A stretch of DNA of 64,000 nt from Saxidomus purpurata (GCA_022818135.1 JAFMSR010000002.1:59723523-59787522), one strand, 5' to 3'; shown: positions 41,506 to 55,430, counted from the stretch's first letter. Numbers and translations: made by a program. The notes: generated from the letters alone by a model not told the origin.

Positions 41506-42093
41506 TCTAATATTTTCTTCAAATTTAGCATGATCATAATAAATATTCAAAATTAGTCATATTTTCTGTATTTTCTAATTTTGCACTTTTATTTTATGCT
41601 ACATTTTGTTTTAAACTATTTTACAACTTGTGAAAATTTAAATGGAAATGATAAAAAATGACAGTCAGCTAAATTGCAGTTGTATTTCATGCATTTATAG
41701 TGTCAACTTTTTCATGATGACACAGGTTTAGTAACAATACGTATTCAAAGCGAACTGTGGACACCACAACACCACAGGAAGCTTTAGACAGGTTTACACG
41801 ACATGTAAAGAGAACTCCGAACTCTTAAGTGAGCTGTATTTTTAAGCCTTCATGTTAGAAACTTGTTCATAGACAACATACCACGCTAGGTCCGATACCA
41901 ACGCTAATTTTAACAGTGATATTCTACTTTAGTAGCAACGGACCATTATAACAAATCAAAGTATGAACATTTAACATGATCGTTATATTGACGAACTTTA
42001 AACATACAAAATTACCAAGAAAGCAGCGGCCGTGTGTAATGTAAGCTACTCAAAAATTCAGTAACAATCCATGTTTAGACTGAATTACATATT

Positions 42094-42326
42094 GGCACGG
42101 TGGTCGGATGGTTAACGCTCCCTGATTCGACTCCCGGCCGAGGCACTGGTAATTTTAGAAACGCTTTTCAGTTTTCCTAACCATCTAGAGATGAACTGGT
42201 TAGAAACCCAGAGGTAGTCTCGCGTGTATTGATGCTACACACCGGGCACGTTAAAAAACTAAGCGGTCTATTCGTAAAAAGGGTTAGGGTCTAGTACCAG
42301 GATTCCCTTGTATCTGCATCTGCCCT
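42094..42326 (+). repeat. tRNA-derived SINE
   Basis: The head GGCACGGTGGTCGGATGGTT, AACGCTCC holds an A box; GATTCGACTCC (42124-42134) is the B box, with the anticodon part deleted. The tRNA-unrelated body includes AACTGGTTAGAAACCCAGAG, GTAGTCTCGCGTGTA and CGGGCACGTTAAAAAAC. Confidence 0.7.
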
Positions 42327-43383
42327 AAGGACCACAATGGAAATAAGAGCTTGCTTTTTATTGTGTTATTGTGTTATCCTTAGTACTGAAACAATGGTCG
42401 CAAAGTGACACATATCTGCCTCTGGTAGAGAAAACATTGCAATAGAATATATTTACTAACGTGTGAAGAGCATTGTATGCCGACATGAAGTCATTGTATT
42501 GTTGTGAGTACCTTTGAGTATACAATGACCGGGGGCTAATTCGTGTTAATTGTCCAGTTTGACTTCTTAATGGCGGGCGACTAATGACAAATGATCGTAT
42601 ACTAATTGACAATTTGCGCAACGGCGGACGTCTAGAAATTCTAATTGATACCTAAGTACCAGAATAGCTTTATAAGGTCATAACATTCTGTGTACGATGC
42701 ACCGGATATAATATTTGGATGTATACATTCTTATATAACGCATAAAACATGTATATCTAAATGAAAAAAGATCAACACCTATCCGTGTAACTTGTGAGTT
42801 TCAGACCGTTTACACTTGTTTTATGTTCAGTTTTATCTTAATTAGATAGTATCTAAAATAATGAATTAAAATTATGAAAGTTTTGCAAAATAGAATACAT
42901 GTATAATTTAGGAAAACACATTTCATTATAGTCTCAATGGAAAACAGATTTCAGATTTCCTCAAGAACTCGAATCTTTACCCCAGCTGATTAGAATTATA
43001 AGTAAATCGACAGTCGGCACTTTTAGGCCCGAAAACAGTGCTCCTGGAAAAAACATTGTCATTGTTTTACACATTGTGCACGATGTAACAAAAGACGTTG
43101 TCAAAAAAATGCACTGCGACATGATAAACGCATTACGCTTAAAGATTCTAGCACTTTTTGTATACTGTTAGCTGTTCTCACGGGTTTGTGTGAAACGCCC
43201 ACAGTACTCCTCTCAGTTTCGTTTAATGATTTTACAAGCCCTTGTGCTTTCATGATTTTAATTAATATGGTCGGTGACATAAGACAGCATGGATTTTTGT
43301 AAGTGAAGAAATTATGAATAGAAATTGTACATAAGTAACGTCACGATTATACTGTAAATTTATCGAATATGTTTGTGCTAGCT

Positions 43384-43675
43384 TAGGCCTAAAGAATTTG
43401 TTTGTTTAGGGTGACATCCCCAATATAACTAGGTAGGGTAGGTAGGGATTTTAAAAATTTATAATTTTTTTTTTCAAATATACTTTATGTCAAGATAATT
43501 TTCTTGCACATAGTGCTATTTCTTGCAAATTTCATAGCTCATATATACCTGGTGTTATGGAGCTTTGTTCTGTCCATAAAAAAGCTTTCCTAACCAATAA
43601 AAACCGACTACGGTCGAAGGCTTTTCGTAGGTAGGGTCGGGTTACCCGAGACAAACACTTTTTTATTTAGACCTT
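43384..43675. mobile_element. MITE of about 290 bp with imperfect inverted ends
   Basis: The left end TAGGCCTAAAGAATTTGTTT, GTTTAGGGTGAC is matched by the reversed right end AAGGTCTAAATAAAAAAGTG, TTTGTCTCGGGTAAC. The interior has GGTAGGGTAGGTAGGGATT. Confidence 0.45.
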
Positions 43676-46600
43676 ATCAGACATATGTCTATTTATAAAG
43701 TTACATCACGATTCAAGAATATGTAACTTGAATACTTGTCCAGTAAATCATTTGTTAAAGACAGTTATGTAACTGCTGGCAGCGACAGTGATCAAGTGCA
43801 AGTTACATAAATTTTGAAAAAGAAACTCGATGTCAAAACAACAAATTTGAGAAATGTTTTATTTGTTTCCGAATGAGTTTTCTTGGTCTGCGACATATGG
43901 AAGGCGAAGAACTATTAAAAGAAATTAGTTCGTTTTGTTTGTGTGCACTTGCATGACCTATTGTCCAGTTTCTGAGCCTGTCCACGCCGATAAAATGTTT
44001 GAGCAAACTTTAGTAAAATAAAGATGTGTGCTTGCATGTCAAGACGTTCAAACAAACTTATATTGATCAAAATTTTCCTTGTGTGTATATGTTGGCCCAT
44101 GCCACGGGAAACACGTTCGTCAGTCAACAAGTAAAGATTTGGATTAAACGTAAGTCTATAGCCTATGCTTGCTGCTACTGCGATTGTTGTTGTTGTTCTC
44201 CATCCTCAGTTTTTCTCGAACCTATGACCCAAATTCAATGAAAGCTTACACTGATCCCTTTTTACATAAAAAGTGCAGATTTTCTATCTGCTGATGCATA
44301 TTTGCCCACTGCACAGTGGTCTATTTTCACCGGTATCCTTTATCACGGCGCGTGTTTGACGACATATAGAGATATAGGCGGGCTTGTTTATGTTTTTCCC
44401 TGGCGAAGGCGGCTATGCGACAGCACATCTTGTTTGTAGCCAGATATGTAATCATATGTTTGCCCGAGTTCGAGCCGATTTGAATAGGTAAGCTAGGTGT
44501 ATAAGCCGCTCAAATCGTTCATCGATCACGATTAAATTGTCAGTATACTTTCTATAATATTTGTGGATATTAGCAATACATTTAACTTAAGCTATGTAAA
44601 GCTGTTATTGATATAAAATAATAACAATTGATAGAGGGTTCTTTAATTACACGTCCGGCAGCACACTTCGGTCGTTGAAAAATGGCCGGAAACAGGTCCA
44701 ACGAACTGGGTTGTAATTAAGTTCGCTCAAAAACAAGACGGTCCCATGAAAATTATCATCAGTTATGAGGTAAAATACCAACATTAATTTATTGCCAAGT
44801 CAGAAAATGTAGACTTAACTAGTTGTAGCATCATTATTTCAACCGATTCTTTTAGGTAACTTTAGTGCGGACTTTTAACCTTATATTAAAAGACCGTCTT
44901 AAATCTATTCGTGGCACTTATATTACGAAGAAAGGTGTCTTACCGGTGAAATTAACATTAAGTTGTATAGAAAAATTCCTAACATTGATTTTGTTAAATA
45001 GAAAGGACATTACATTACATTAATTTGATATAGCAAACTATTTTTCCAAGATATTGCAAAAAATAAGAAACCATTTCTAACATCATGTTTTCCTGAAGAA
45101 AAGATATGATTACGAAAGAAAGGCACACATCAGCACTGTGTTCGTGTAAACAGTACACAGTTCTATCACTGTGCCATCAGTGAATCTACAATCCATCCGA
45201 ACAACCCCAAAGGAATCATGAAGACAGCATGATAATGTTACTATAAGAATGGGCTAAAGTTGATGCAACACCAATTTCAAAATATTTAGTCTTTATACAT
45301 TTGGACAGAAGCTGAATACAGTAGAGGATTTCTGTCCGTGTGTTTCATTCTATCGTGCCTTTTGCCAGAAATATGTCCATCAATACACTAAAGACAGAAA
45401 AAAGATGTAAATGTGTTTTGTTTTACTTTTTAACGGCTCTGTTGCCTTCGGTGATCCTCTTAAGTTATGAATGTGATTAAAACACCTCCTAAAAGAGTCA
45501 AATCTAGAACAGTACATCAGCCTGTGTATAAGTATTCCTCTCGACTGTTTCTTTAAATCAATATCGACAACCCATGCCCGTGTAACATTATGAGAGACTG
45601 TAAGAGTTATTATTCTTGGACCGCTGGGAAGGCATCGAGTCAATAATTCCTGTTTTACCATACATTCATTCCGCTTTAGAAGTATATCATCATGGAAGAT
45701 ACAGACCGAAATTCCATGTCAAAAGATCTGTCTGACTTTCTGATAATTATTTTGCTATTTGAATTTGGTGAATGTCTATACAGCATTTTACATGTTCTGG
45801 TTGACTATACAGATCAGACATGATTGTTTTGTGTTTGAAATATAAGAGCAAGACATTTAATTAATCATGTTCATAAAACAAGTCTTTAACCTTAATTACG
45901 CATGCGAGACAAATTTAATTTGAGAATAAATTCCCCTGTTTACCAATGATGAATAGTTCAATATATAGGCTGATTGGATTGCTCCTCTTGTACAACTATG
46001 GATTGTATGTAAATGTTATAAGTTGTAAATTAAGTGTTCTTTAGCATTGTAGACCCGAAATAAACAACCTTAAAATATTTCCTATTGGAAACATCCATAC
46101 AGTAAACAAAGTTACATTTTGATTTTAAACTTTATTATATGTATGCTATCTGTGATTGAAATAAAAAAGGACATAATTTATTAGGAAGACTCCAAGGTAT
46201 AACAAAGTTTACAATGTGAGTAAATGCATACGGAGGCTCGGCATGACAAGAACTTATATGAAAATATGATAATTTTCATAGGGATGTCGTATTTCTTATA
46301 TCTGTTTCCGTATACCTTTGGATTACAGATGCTCGTGTCTCAAGTTTTGTATATTTACAGTTTATATCGTTGCCTCTTGCAGTTTTGTTGAGCTTTGATT
46401 TCCATTCCTTTTCAAATTTTGATTCCGTCTGTGAAATGATTGGAACAATAACTGTTTCGAGTATTAACAAGTACTTTTAAATCTTTCCCTAGTGTCTGAA
46501 TCGACATATCGGACTTTCGGAATCACCATTGTTACCATAAATATTTGAATAAGAGTCAGATAACATGATTTTCCTTCTTTGTGACTAGACGCTGTTTTCT

Positions 46601-47315
46601 AAAGCCATGAATTATCATTGCCCTTTTAATATGCATTGGTCTTAGACTTGAGTTATCGCAGCTGATATATATGTTTCTGTGTTTTGTCCAGTACTGTTGT
46701 CAGAAGATGGCTTCATGGAAGTCAGAGTCAATTATTGCCAGCGAAGGAACCCTAATCCTATCATTTCCATATTCGCACGGTCATATGTCTGAAGTTATAA
46801 CTTCTGGTTCTAAAATATGTCTGAGAGTATATTTTAGTAATTACATTAAGTGGTGTGTTTCAGCATGAAAATCTAGATACCATGGCTTTCTTGTGTTGCG
46901 TATGTTTGATCAGGCTCCATTTAAATTACTTTAGGTTTTCGCGCTGAAAATTTCGAAAAAGTGAAACGTAGATTCTAGTTGTTATAGTTTTGTATCTTTT
47001 AGTGATAACCGTACATTTTGTTTACAAATATTCTTGTTATTTCTGTTAATGTGACTGTTCATTTTTCAAATCTAAGATTAAATGTCAGCAACTGAGTATG
47101 GTTTCTCAGATGATTAACTGAACCCCACTGACGGGATAACAAATTATACATATTGAAAGAATGAAATATTTCACATAAATTAGCAGTTTTAAGACTGAAT
47201 ACTAAGCATGTTACACAGTATGGTTAAGACATCTGCGTTCAGAACGATTCAATATTGTTATGATTTTAAGTGGACAAAGTTCGTGAACGACCACACATGC
47301 AAAGATATAGAGGAT
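43676..47315. other. non-coding, nothing certain
   Basis: Several 60-93-codon open frames occur (for example 45380-45661 minus), none with a known family. No repeat is recognised. Confidence 0.4.
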
Positions 47316-47408
47316 ATTTGTTTGTTTCAGTGAAATATCGATTTTATTTCACAAGTGAACACCAAACATTGATATTTTCACGAGTGGCGTTCACTGAAAC
47401 AAACAAAT
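47316..47408. repeat. 19-bp perfect inverted repeat around a 55-bp loop
   Basis: ATTTGTTTGTTTCAGTGAA (47316-47334) is the exact reverse complement of 47390-47408. Similar CAGTGAAAT and TTCACTGAAA motifs cluster again at 48210-48300, so both may belong to one repeat family. Confidence 0.8.
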
Positions 47409-48789
47409 TTTCTTTTTATTTCATGTTTTTTGGCAAAATATTCAGTAAAATTTGGAATTATAGTATTTCTTATTTCCCATGGAGAACCCCAGAATGATTA
47501 CTACCATCATTACTGAAAACGCAACAAAAGTAGTTCAAAATATTTTGATTATTTCAGATAAAAGTATTTAAGAAGTCATATCTATCTTTATCATACAACA
47601 AAATGAAACATCAATTCAGTAGATATATAGGCCTAAATTGATTATTTTTATTTAATAAGTCTGCACTTCGTCACACCATGAATTGTGGCGTAATACTCAA
47701 TCAGCTGTTCATTCATTAAAAAATGCTCGGTCCAGGGCAAAATTTGTCACAATTTAATGCATTTGTGAATAATGATCGGTTGTAGAGGTAGTTTTCCACT
47801 ATTCGTAGGTGACTTATAGGTTTCAGACCATGATCATACAAGTATTAAGAAATTACTGTGAAAATTGGATGGTGGTGAAAAAAAATGAAAATCAACTTTT
47901 TCTCAAATTTTTATTCAAAATTGCTATATAGATGGATAGAAAATGATCTAACTAAGAAAATGAATACCAACAACCCTATGTTTATTTCAAAAATAAAAAT
48001 TTTATAGCCATTTTTCGATTTTGTAATGTTCTATCACCTATAAATGAGGGGAAATATGTATCTCATAGGTGAGATATTGGATAAAGCTAAGTATTTTAGC
48101 TTAATTAATCACTCACTGTCAATCATGTGTATGATACTTTTGTATATATTTCTGGATGTGAAAATATGGGACTTTTGTTTAGAATGTGGTTAAAAAGTAG
48201 TTCGGCAAAAACAGTGAAAATAAAAATGATATTTTCACTGCTTTGAAACAGTGAAATACCAATTTTATTTCACCGATATATTTCAGTATTTCACTGAAAA
48301 GCATAAAATAAAAACTTATTTTTGAGAGCTTCTATCCATCTGAGAAGTGATAATGATATTATTAGTCCGGGACCCACGGCCCAAAATTTCACTTTACCCT
48401 ACTTGGTTTCCTCCCCAAGGTTTGATGTTATTTTTGAACAGAAGAATGTCTGCCTGTATGGAAACAAGTGTATGTAGAAATATTTAGGCCGGCGAAAGTT
48501 TTCAAAATGGCGGAAATCCAAGATGGCCGCCAAAATAAGTAAGACATTCTGAAAATGGACATATGTGTATAACATATTTTTACAAACTATCACTAGCGAT
48601 AATTTACTTATAAAATCATATTTAATGTTGAAGTTATATAAGAAATTATGTTTAACGCAATTTTAATTGATTTATTTCTTTTATTTGTTCCTTTAATTGT
48701 TCGTTTTGTCATCGTGTGTTTGCTTTGTATGCTAGTGTGTGTTGGTAGTGTATGTTTGTGTGTGTACATGATTGTGTGTGTGGTTTGTT

Positions 48790-48833
48790 GTGCGTGCGTG
48801 CGTGCGTGCGTGCGTGCGTGTGTGTGTGTGTGG
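48790..48833. repeat. GTGC/GT microsatellite
   Basis: A (GTGC)n run of about seven units passes into a (GT)n run. A 300-bp TG-rich flank produces the plus-strand open frame at 48648-48914, which is not a gene. Confidence 0.95.
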
Positions 48834-48914
48834 GGAGGCTACGTTTTTGGTACGTGGCATTCCCTGTTTGATATTATTTTTGTTTTATATCCATGTATTT
48901 TACGTTACGAGTAA

Positions 48915-50306
48915 GATATATTGAAAATTTCTTAAAATATTTCATTTTCATGATTGATTTTATACAAAAAACACGAAAATGCAAACAGCAAGATTTTGTA
49001 ATACAAGGTTTTACCATATGTAATCATATCTGTAAGTAGGTTACCGGTATGATAATGGTTTTGGTATCAATCCAAGGTAGAGAAGAAAGCAAAAAGCATG
49101 CTTACCGCATGAATCATGTAACTAACACGACTCTAATTATAGGACATACCCTATAACTGATGTCAAACTTAAAAACCTCCAAAACATAAATAATAGAATA
49201 TTTGGAAGTATTATAACTTAACCTAAAGTTACAGCTATGCATTCCCAGTCATTATCGATAAAATCAGCGGTTTGAAATATTCTGCAGTACCGTAAACCAT
49301 TCAATAATCTATGTAGAGTTGTTGTTGTACAATTAATGAGTGGATGCGATTTATTTCAGAAAGCCTCTGTACTGAATGATTGTGGTAAAATGAGGCATTT
49401 CTCGCCATAGGTTCTTCTTTGAAATTGTATTTATATTATCATTTTACGTTCATTGAACACATAATCTATGTTTCGAGAATATAATCTGCTGGATGTAGGG
49501 AGTGCCCTATCAGAATGTCCCTCATTAGGCTATCATAATGTATTTCATTCTCAAAATAATTTTGAAAAGAACAAGATATTAACTCATTTTATTTTAAAAA
49601 TTGGCAAGGATTGATCAATAATTAATACTCTTGTCTTGTATTGCCTATGAAATACAAATGTTTGTCATGGATATTCAGTACTTGAATACCGCGTTAAAAT
49701 GGATGAGCTGATGCTGAATAAAGAACGTAGGGTAGCTCTTACCACACGACAAATGTGCTGGAATATTACTGTTTCAACATGAACAATATGTTTGCAACTA
49801 TTGCCGCGTGTTATGTAACACATTGTCCAATAAGCAATAAAGTGCTATCTAGAATTTTCAAAGTACACAATCCTTTCCTTTCGATCTTTTTACATAAAAA
49901 ATAATTTTAAAGTTTAGATTACTGAAATGCTGCTTCGCATGCACGTTTCGTATTATTACAAGTTATATATACACTCTTTTAATATTCTACAATTCTTATA
50001 TAATACTCTGTGTGTCGTTGGCAGCTAAAACGTTAAATGAAATGATAACAAGAAACTGGTATTATAGTATATGACATTTTCCCATATCTTCATTAACAAA
50101 AGGGTTTAAAAGAAAGAATTAAAAAAGGAAAGACACTCAGTCAGATTTTGTTTCAGTGTTTGCTTTTATATGAACTTCACGGTAAACATGTATTTATTTT
50201 ATAACATGGTTAAGTATGTTTACAGGGATTAAACACGAAAGAGAGAAATAATCTATTGTAACTAACTGTCTTTTATTTGATGATATGCAGAGCATTACTT
50301 TACATT
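48915..50306. other. non-coding, nothing recognised
   Basis: No open frame, RNA or repeat that I can support. Confidence 0.45.
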
Positions 50307-50322
50307 GGGGGGGGGGGGGAAA

Positions 50323-50367
<45 letters not shown>

Positions 50368-50376
50368 GGGGGTGGG
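50307..50376. repeat. homopolymer block: 13 G, 34 T, then A5 and G-rich
   Basis: G run 50307-50319, T run 50327-50360, then AAAAA and GGGGGGGTGGG. Such a block is prone to assembly and read error. Confidence 0.9.
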
Positions 50377-50429
50377 TTTGAATGGTTTTTTAGGAGAAAA
50401 TGGTACTTATTTATGATACTTTTTTATTA

Positions 50430-50658
50430 TGTAGCTTTTATTTATGCTTTTACCTTTATCTTTAATAATCGTTTGCTGTGTTTTTTTTTTATAATCAGAG
50501 AAAAGATTTATACATGCAGTATGATAGTAATTGGTAAGATATTAGAAGCATGTCAAAGTATAATTGACAGCATAGTAGGTGATATAAGTGATCGATTCCG
50601 ACGAAATGAAATAGAATCCAGAAAAAAGGATGTAAAAATAGCAGACGACAGGTCTTAA
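50430..50658 (+). other. possible terminal exon or relic frame (unproven)
   Basis: A T-rich tract ending ATAATCAG (about 50500) is followed by an open frame containing GKILEACQSIIDSIVGDISD and RFRRNEIESRKKDVKIADDR, ending TAA at 50656-50658. The composition looks more protein-like than neighbouring frames, but no family is certain. It could be a decayed transposase piece or chance. Confidence 0.15.
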
Positions 50659-50782
50659 CCTTTTTATTTCATTTTAATTGTGTTCTGTGAAATAAAGAGA
50701 ACATCGATAACCTTGAACACTGATGACTAACTTAACAAAATGCACTGAAATGTCATGGAAAGTAAAGTTGCTGTCTCCTACA

Positions 50783-51140
50783 AATAGTAGTTGGCTAATT
50801 CGTCTAAGATTCTCTGAAGCATTTTTACAGGTTTCAAAAATCTTGATAAAATGTCTTTTGTAAGACCTACACACAGAGCTTACTTTGTCATAGAAAATCC
50901 CATGTAAGACATAAATGATATAGATATCAGATACTGCAGTAGAAAACGCGATTTCGACATTAAGTTGGTTAATTACAACATGAAGCTAACGATGTGACTG
51001 CACACAAATGGAATAAGTCGATTTAGCGTCTTGATACAGTTTTCTGCTGGTTCTGTTCAATTTGTGTCAGACGTGTAAATCAAACAGATAGTTACATCGG
51101 TAGATTGTCAGAAAAGGCGGGAAGGAAGTGTCTAATATAT
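50783..51140. repeat. diverged direct duplication, copy 1
   Basis: It aligns with 53793-54145 at an offset near 3011-3017. Shared text: TAGTTGGCTAATT, AATCTTGATAAAAT, TAGAAAATCCCAT, TGTAAATCAAACAGA. A 42-bp block at 50938-50979 is identical in both. Confidence 0.8.
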
Positions 51141-52915
51141 TGGCGATTAATCAATAAAGCGACTGACCCTAAAACTGGACGAAATTTAAATATCCTCAAA
51201 CCACTGTTTAATCAAATGATTGAATGATTGCAACTATGCCTCATAGTTTTAGCGACATTTAAGTAAATATCAATAAGTGTAATCGTACGTGTTGTAGTTC
51301 TGTAAATCCTTCATAAATACTGGTTTCTTAAGTTTTGGGTTGATAGCGATTTGTTATAAAAGGTCGCTAAATTGGCATATTGTGTACAAACGAGGCAATT
51401 TTCGATATATATTACTGTTGAAAATTGCATTTATTTGTTTTATTATCTACATAATTGTGTACACCATTTGAAACATTTTGTGTAGATAATCTGTTAATTT
51501 TAGTAGATAATCTGCAACCGACAGAACTCCTACCATATATATTTTGAATATTTGTATTGACTATAATGTCTGATGTCATTTATGACCTCAGTTCTAATTT
51601 GTTATATCAAAATCGATGTGAAATAATACAAATGACATATAGTGTTCTTTAGTAATTTTAATAAGTAATAATGTATTGTGTTTAAGCAAGAAAAGCCAAT
51701 AGTTTAGTTCTCTTGCTGGCGTAGTTGGTCTCAGACCGTATGTTTGATTAGTTGTAATTTCATTAAACTAACTGTGTGATTTACCATGACAGTTCCGAAT
51801 AACTGAGCTATATTCATGATAATCTTCATGTGAAGTTTTTATTACGTTAATCTTTCGGTTCTACAAGCAATCATGTCCAGCTTCCAAGATGTTTAACGTG
51901 CAGTCGTTCCTAAGGGAACAGAAATAATGAAGATTAAAAAAATGAAGGAATTCTTGAGAAGAAAGTTTTTCGAGACTAAAATATTTTACAACACGATATA
52001 GAATACTCTTTAAGTTCTGCATATTGAAGCAGATCAAGTTCTGCGGGCGGACATTCCTGGCAACTTTCATTACGTCAAAGGATTTGTAATGCACCTCACT
52101 GAGTAAACATAGTAAATAAGCCCGGGTGAACTTTTATTACGTTCAGTAAAGGTTCTGTCCTTGGAGGATGAACTTCCAAGCAATCAGTCTGAGAGTAAAT
52201 ACGGTATTACTGCAGATGAAAAACAGGCCCAATTATACAATTCATTTATCTAACATGCTTTGTTTTGCATACAGGATGCGGGTCTACGCATTACACAGTA
52301 CCGAGACGACAATTGTGCTTAACCAGATCAGCATTATAAAGTATTTAAGCAGAAGGCCGAGTTGTGATCATGTATCCATTTAATTCCCTCCTGGCAACGA
52401 CGAAAATACGAGTTAGTTATCGAAATCGTTATTACTTAGAAATCGACCATTTGAACGATGAACTATCATGTCAGATTTTACAAACTTACAATGTTAGTAT
52501 GTTTTTCTGACATCAAGTGCATTTTTTATATCTAAATCTGAAAATTCTTTGCCGTGAGTAATACTATTTAGATTATTTATATTTAATGATGAGAGTCCTT
52601 ATCAAACAAAGTCGTAGTATTCAAATTGGCACTCAGGAGGAATTAAGTCATCAATATTAATCATTCTGTAGAGAAATGTCGGTGCTTCTTTCAAAACCTG
52701 AATGCTCTTGAAGTAGTTGCCATAGTTTATGAATGATTAGTCGGTCATTGAGTGCATTAAAAATGATGTTTGTTTAATACAGATTAGACTGGCAGAAGGC
52801 CAGAGTATATAAATGAAAGCAGTGATTTGTAACTTCAGAGACGGGTCGCACCGAATATACCTCGAACGAGTTGGTGGACCCAATAAGCACAATTACAAAC
52901 AAAGTAACTTCAGAG
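51141..52915. other. non-coding, nothing certain
   Basis: GTAACTTCAGAG occurs at about 52830, 52904 and 53001, pointing to a short repeat around the inverted repeat copy. No gene is seen. Confidence 0.4.
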
Positions 52916-52987
52916 CTAGGTCAATCACACCCTAGATATCATTGGTCGCCGTGATTGACCTACTATTTGGCAACCAATCAAATTCAA
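52916..52987 (-). repeat. dispersed 71-72 bp repeat, copy 2 (inverted)
   Basis: The reverse complement of 32575-32645 with few changes. It contains GGTCAATCAC and GTGATTGACC as an internal inverted repeat. Confidence 0.8.
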
Positions 52988-53792
52988 TCTTTGATTTGAT
53001 TTGTAACTTCAGAGTCCAGGCAGAGAATCCACCGCAATGTAGAACACATCCAAGCTTAGAAACAAGCAGGCGTCACGTTTGAGGTTCTTTCTATCTACAT
53101 TATCTATGTAAAATTAATTTTCCTTTAGAAGAATTCTATTTCATACGTGTAAAATGAACTTTTGAACAATTATGAGATATAATAATGAACACTTTGCGAA
53201 AGACAACTTCATAGCAGTTTGTCTGAAGATAGTTTTAAATGACACTATCGGCTATTTTGTGCTAATTACATACAGCACAAAGTTCAAATTTATGTTATCA
53301 AACTAATAAACATGCTGACACTATCTAATCTTTTCTTCAGCTAAATAAATATATATTGGCATGCCTCTTTAAAACTTCTGTCATAACTTTCAAGAATTAT
53401 CTTACAAGAAAAAGATTATTCTAAGGCCCGAAGAAGCAGATGGTTGAAAACTTTCGTGTGTTTATTTGAATGGATGTCTGCAGACATGCTAGCTTTAGAC
53501 ACAACTGAAAAGACTGGCTGTTTTAAAACGTTTGTGTGATCAGATATCAAGTTTTAATATAAATGTATACGTTTGATACGTATTCAGATTCAAATGACTC
53601 CAAGGTAAGTTAATACATCTGGGTAAGGGGAATATTGTTCACCAAAACGCCGGTTTAAAAGACAATTTTTGTTTTTATAATTCAATTTAATTGAACATCT
53701 ATGACCCAGAAAACTGATATAAAAAGACACATGTCATTAAGTAAATCAGGTGCGTTTGTTCTTAAAGGTAAAGTAAATGTCTCTTTATAAAA

Positions 53793-54145
53793 CGTAGTTG
53801 GCTAATTTGTGTCTAAGATGTTCAAGAGCACTTTTATATGCCAAATAATCTTGATAAAATTGCTTTTGAACAGACCTTACTGCGGGAATTGAAGCTTGAG
53901 ATAGAAAATCCCATTTGAGAGAAGAATGATATAGATGTTAGATAAGGAAGTAGAAAACGCGATTTCGACATTAAGTTGGTTAATTACAACTTGAATGCAA
54001 CGATACGACTGCACATTAATGGAATATGTGGATTCAGCGTCTTCCCTTGATTGCTCTTTTCTACTGGGTCTATTTTGTTAGTGGCAGACTTGTAAATCAA
54101 ACAGACATTTTCATCAGTAAGTCATTTTGAAAGGAAATGTAAAGT
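53793..54145. repeat. diverged direct duplication, copy 2
   Basis: Partner of 50783-51140; the 42-bp identical block is at 53949-53990. The flanks are much more diverged than this block. Confidence 0.8.
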
Positions 54146-55323
54146 ATATTGACAATTAGTTATTGTGAAGTAGATAGATATAAATCAAAGATAGGTTTAT
54201 TAACAGCTTATTTTCTAAGGACCTTCCCGGATCTTTGTCAAGAGTGAAAGTAGTAAAAACTCGCTGAAAGAAATGGTTATACCGGGTATGTCAGTAAGTG
54301 ACATCTAACTAGCTTGTGCATGTGCAATCTATACACAAAATGCAACACAAACTGAGAATATCTTGAACTTTTGGTCACGATTGTCGACCATAACCGTTTA
54401 TTTATAAAGCAACATTTAAAGCAACGTGTAAGCAGAAGAAGGGGTGAAGAAAAAATTTACTCTACTGTCTAATTAGTTAACACCAAACCTCACTATAATC
54501 AGTGCTCTGCATCAGGAAAGACCTCAACAAATAAGACGCGTGTATCGTTTTTGATGTCTGACTGTATGCTCAGCGCATTAATTGACAGGCTGACACATGT
54601 AAAGGTTGAACAATGATGACATGCCCAGCTTCAGATAGTTTGACTATTGGAATCTCTCTGTCAACAGCTTGTATTTTTTTTCACAAATACCAACGCACCA
54701 AAACGATTACAAGAAAAGCCTTCTGAACACAATTCATTAGCTGATTCAAAAATGCATTAAAACAGTTAATGATATTGTTTGTTTCTGCAAACAAGTTTTT
54801 AAAATATGCTCTATGGACTGTGTAATTCGCCTTCGGAAGAAAACGTGCAGATCTGGTGCCGCGGAGACATATCTGAATAGAATTTGAATTGTTATTTCAC
54901 CGTTTATAAACGCATTGGTTCGGAAGATATAACAGTTTATTAAGAAATTCCCAGAAAAAATACCTTTTATTTATAACACATAATGCTTTCATTGACGGAT
55001 CCCGGTTGCAACAACCCTTTTTAGGCCTTCGCTGCATGTCTTAGTTTTTTATGTGGAAATGGTACATACACCTTGATAATTTCTGTTAACCTTCAATAGT
55101 TTTGTTTCCAATTGTAAGTAGAGTAGGTTTTGTTATTTAAAACACATTTAACACATCCCACCTGATTTATTGTCTTTCGGATATTTTAAGTTGTAACTAT
55201 GGCTGTGTTTGTAACGGTGTCTCATTTCTTCATCTTGTTTTGATTAACTAACACTAAACAATTGATTTCTGCATTTGTATTTTTGAAAAAGACGGTTATA
55301 TACGTTTTTATCAAACATTGTCA
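54146..55323. other. non-coding, nothing recognised
   Basis: AT-rich; no supported feature. Confidence 0.45.
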
Positions 55324-55430
55324 TTGTTAGTAATATAAAGTTATTCATGCGATATTTTGCCTATTTCTTTGCCTATATTGTTAGTAGTATAAAGTTATTC
55401 ATGCGATATTTTGCCTATTTCTTCTTTCCT
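55324..55430. repeat. 54-bp tandem duplication
   Basis: TTGTTAGTAATATAAAGTTA and on, repeated at 55378 with one A/G change and then identical through GATATTTTGCCTATTTCTT. Confidence 0.92.

Noticed and set aside
45380..45661. 93-codon minus-strand open frame starting with ATG
   Set aside because: No domain or family recognised, no upstream signals; a frame this long is expected by chance in 64 kb.
48648..48914. Hydrophobic Cys/Val-rich 88-codon frame
   Set aside because: Made by translation of the GT/GTGC microsatellite and its TG-rich flank.
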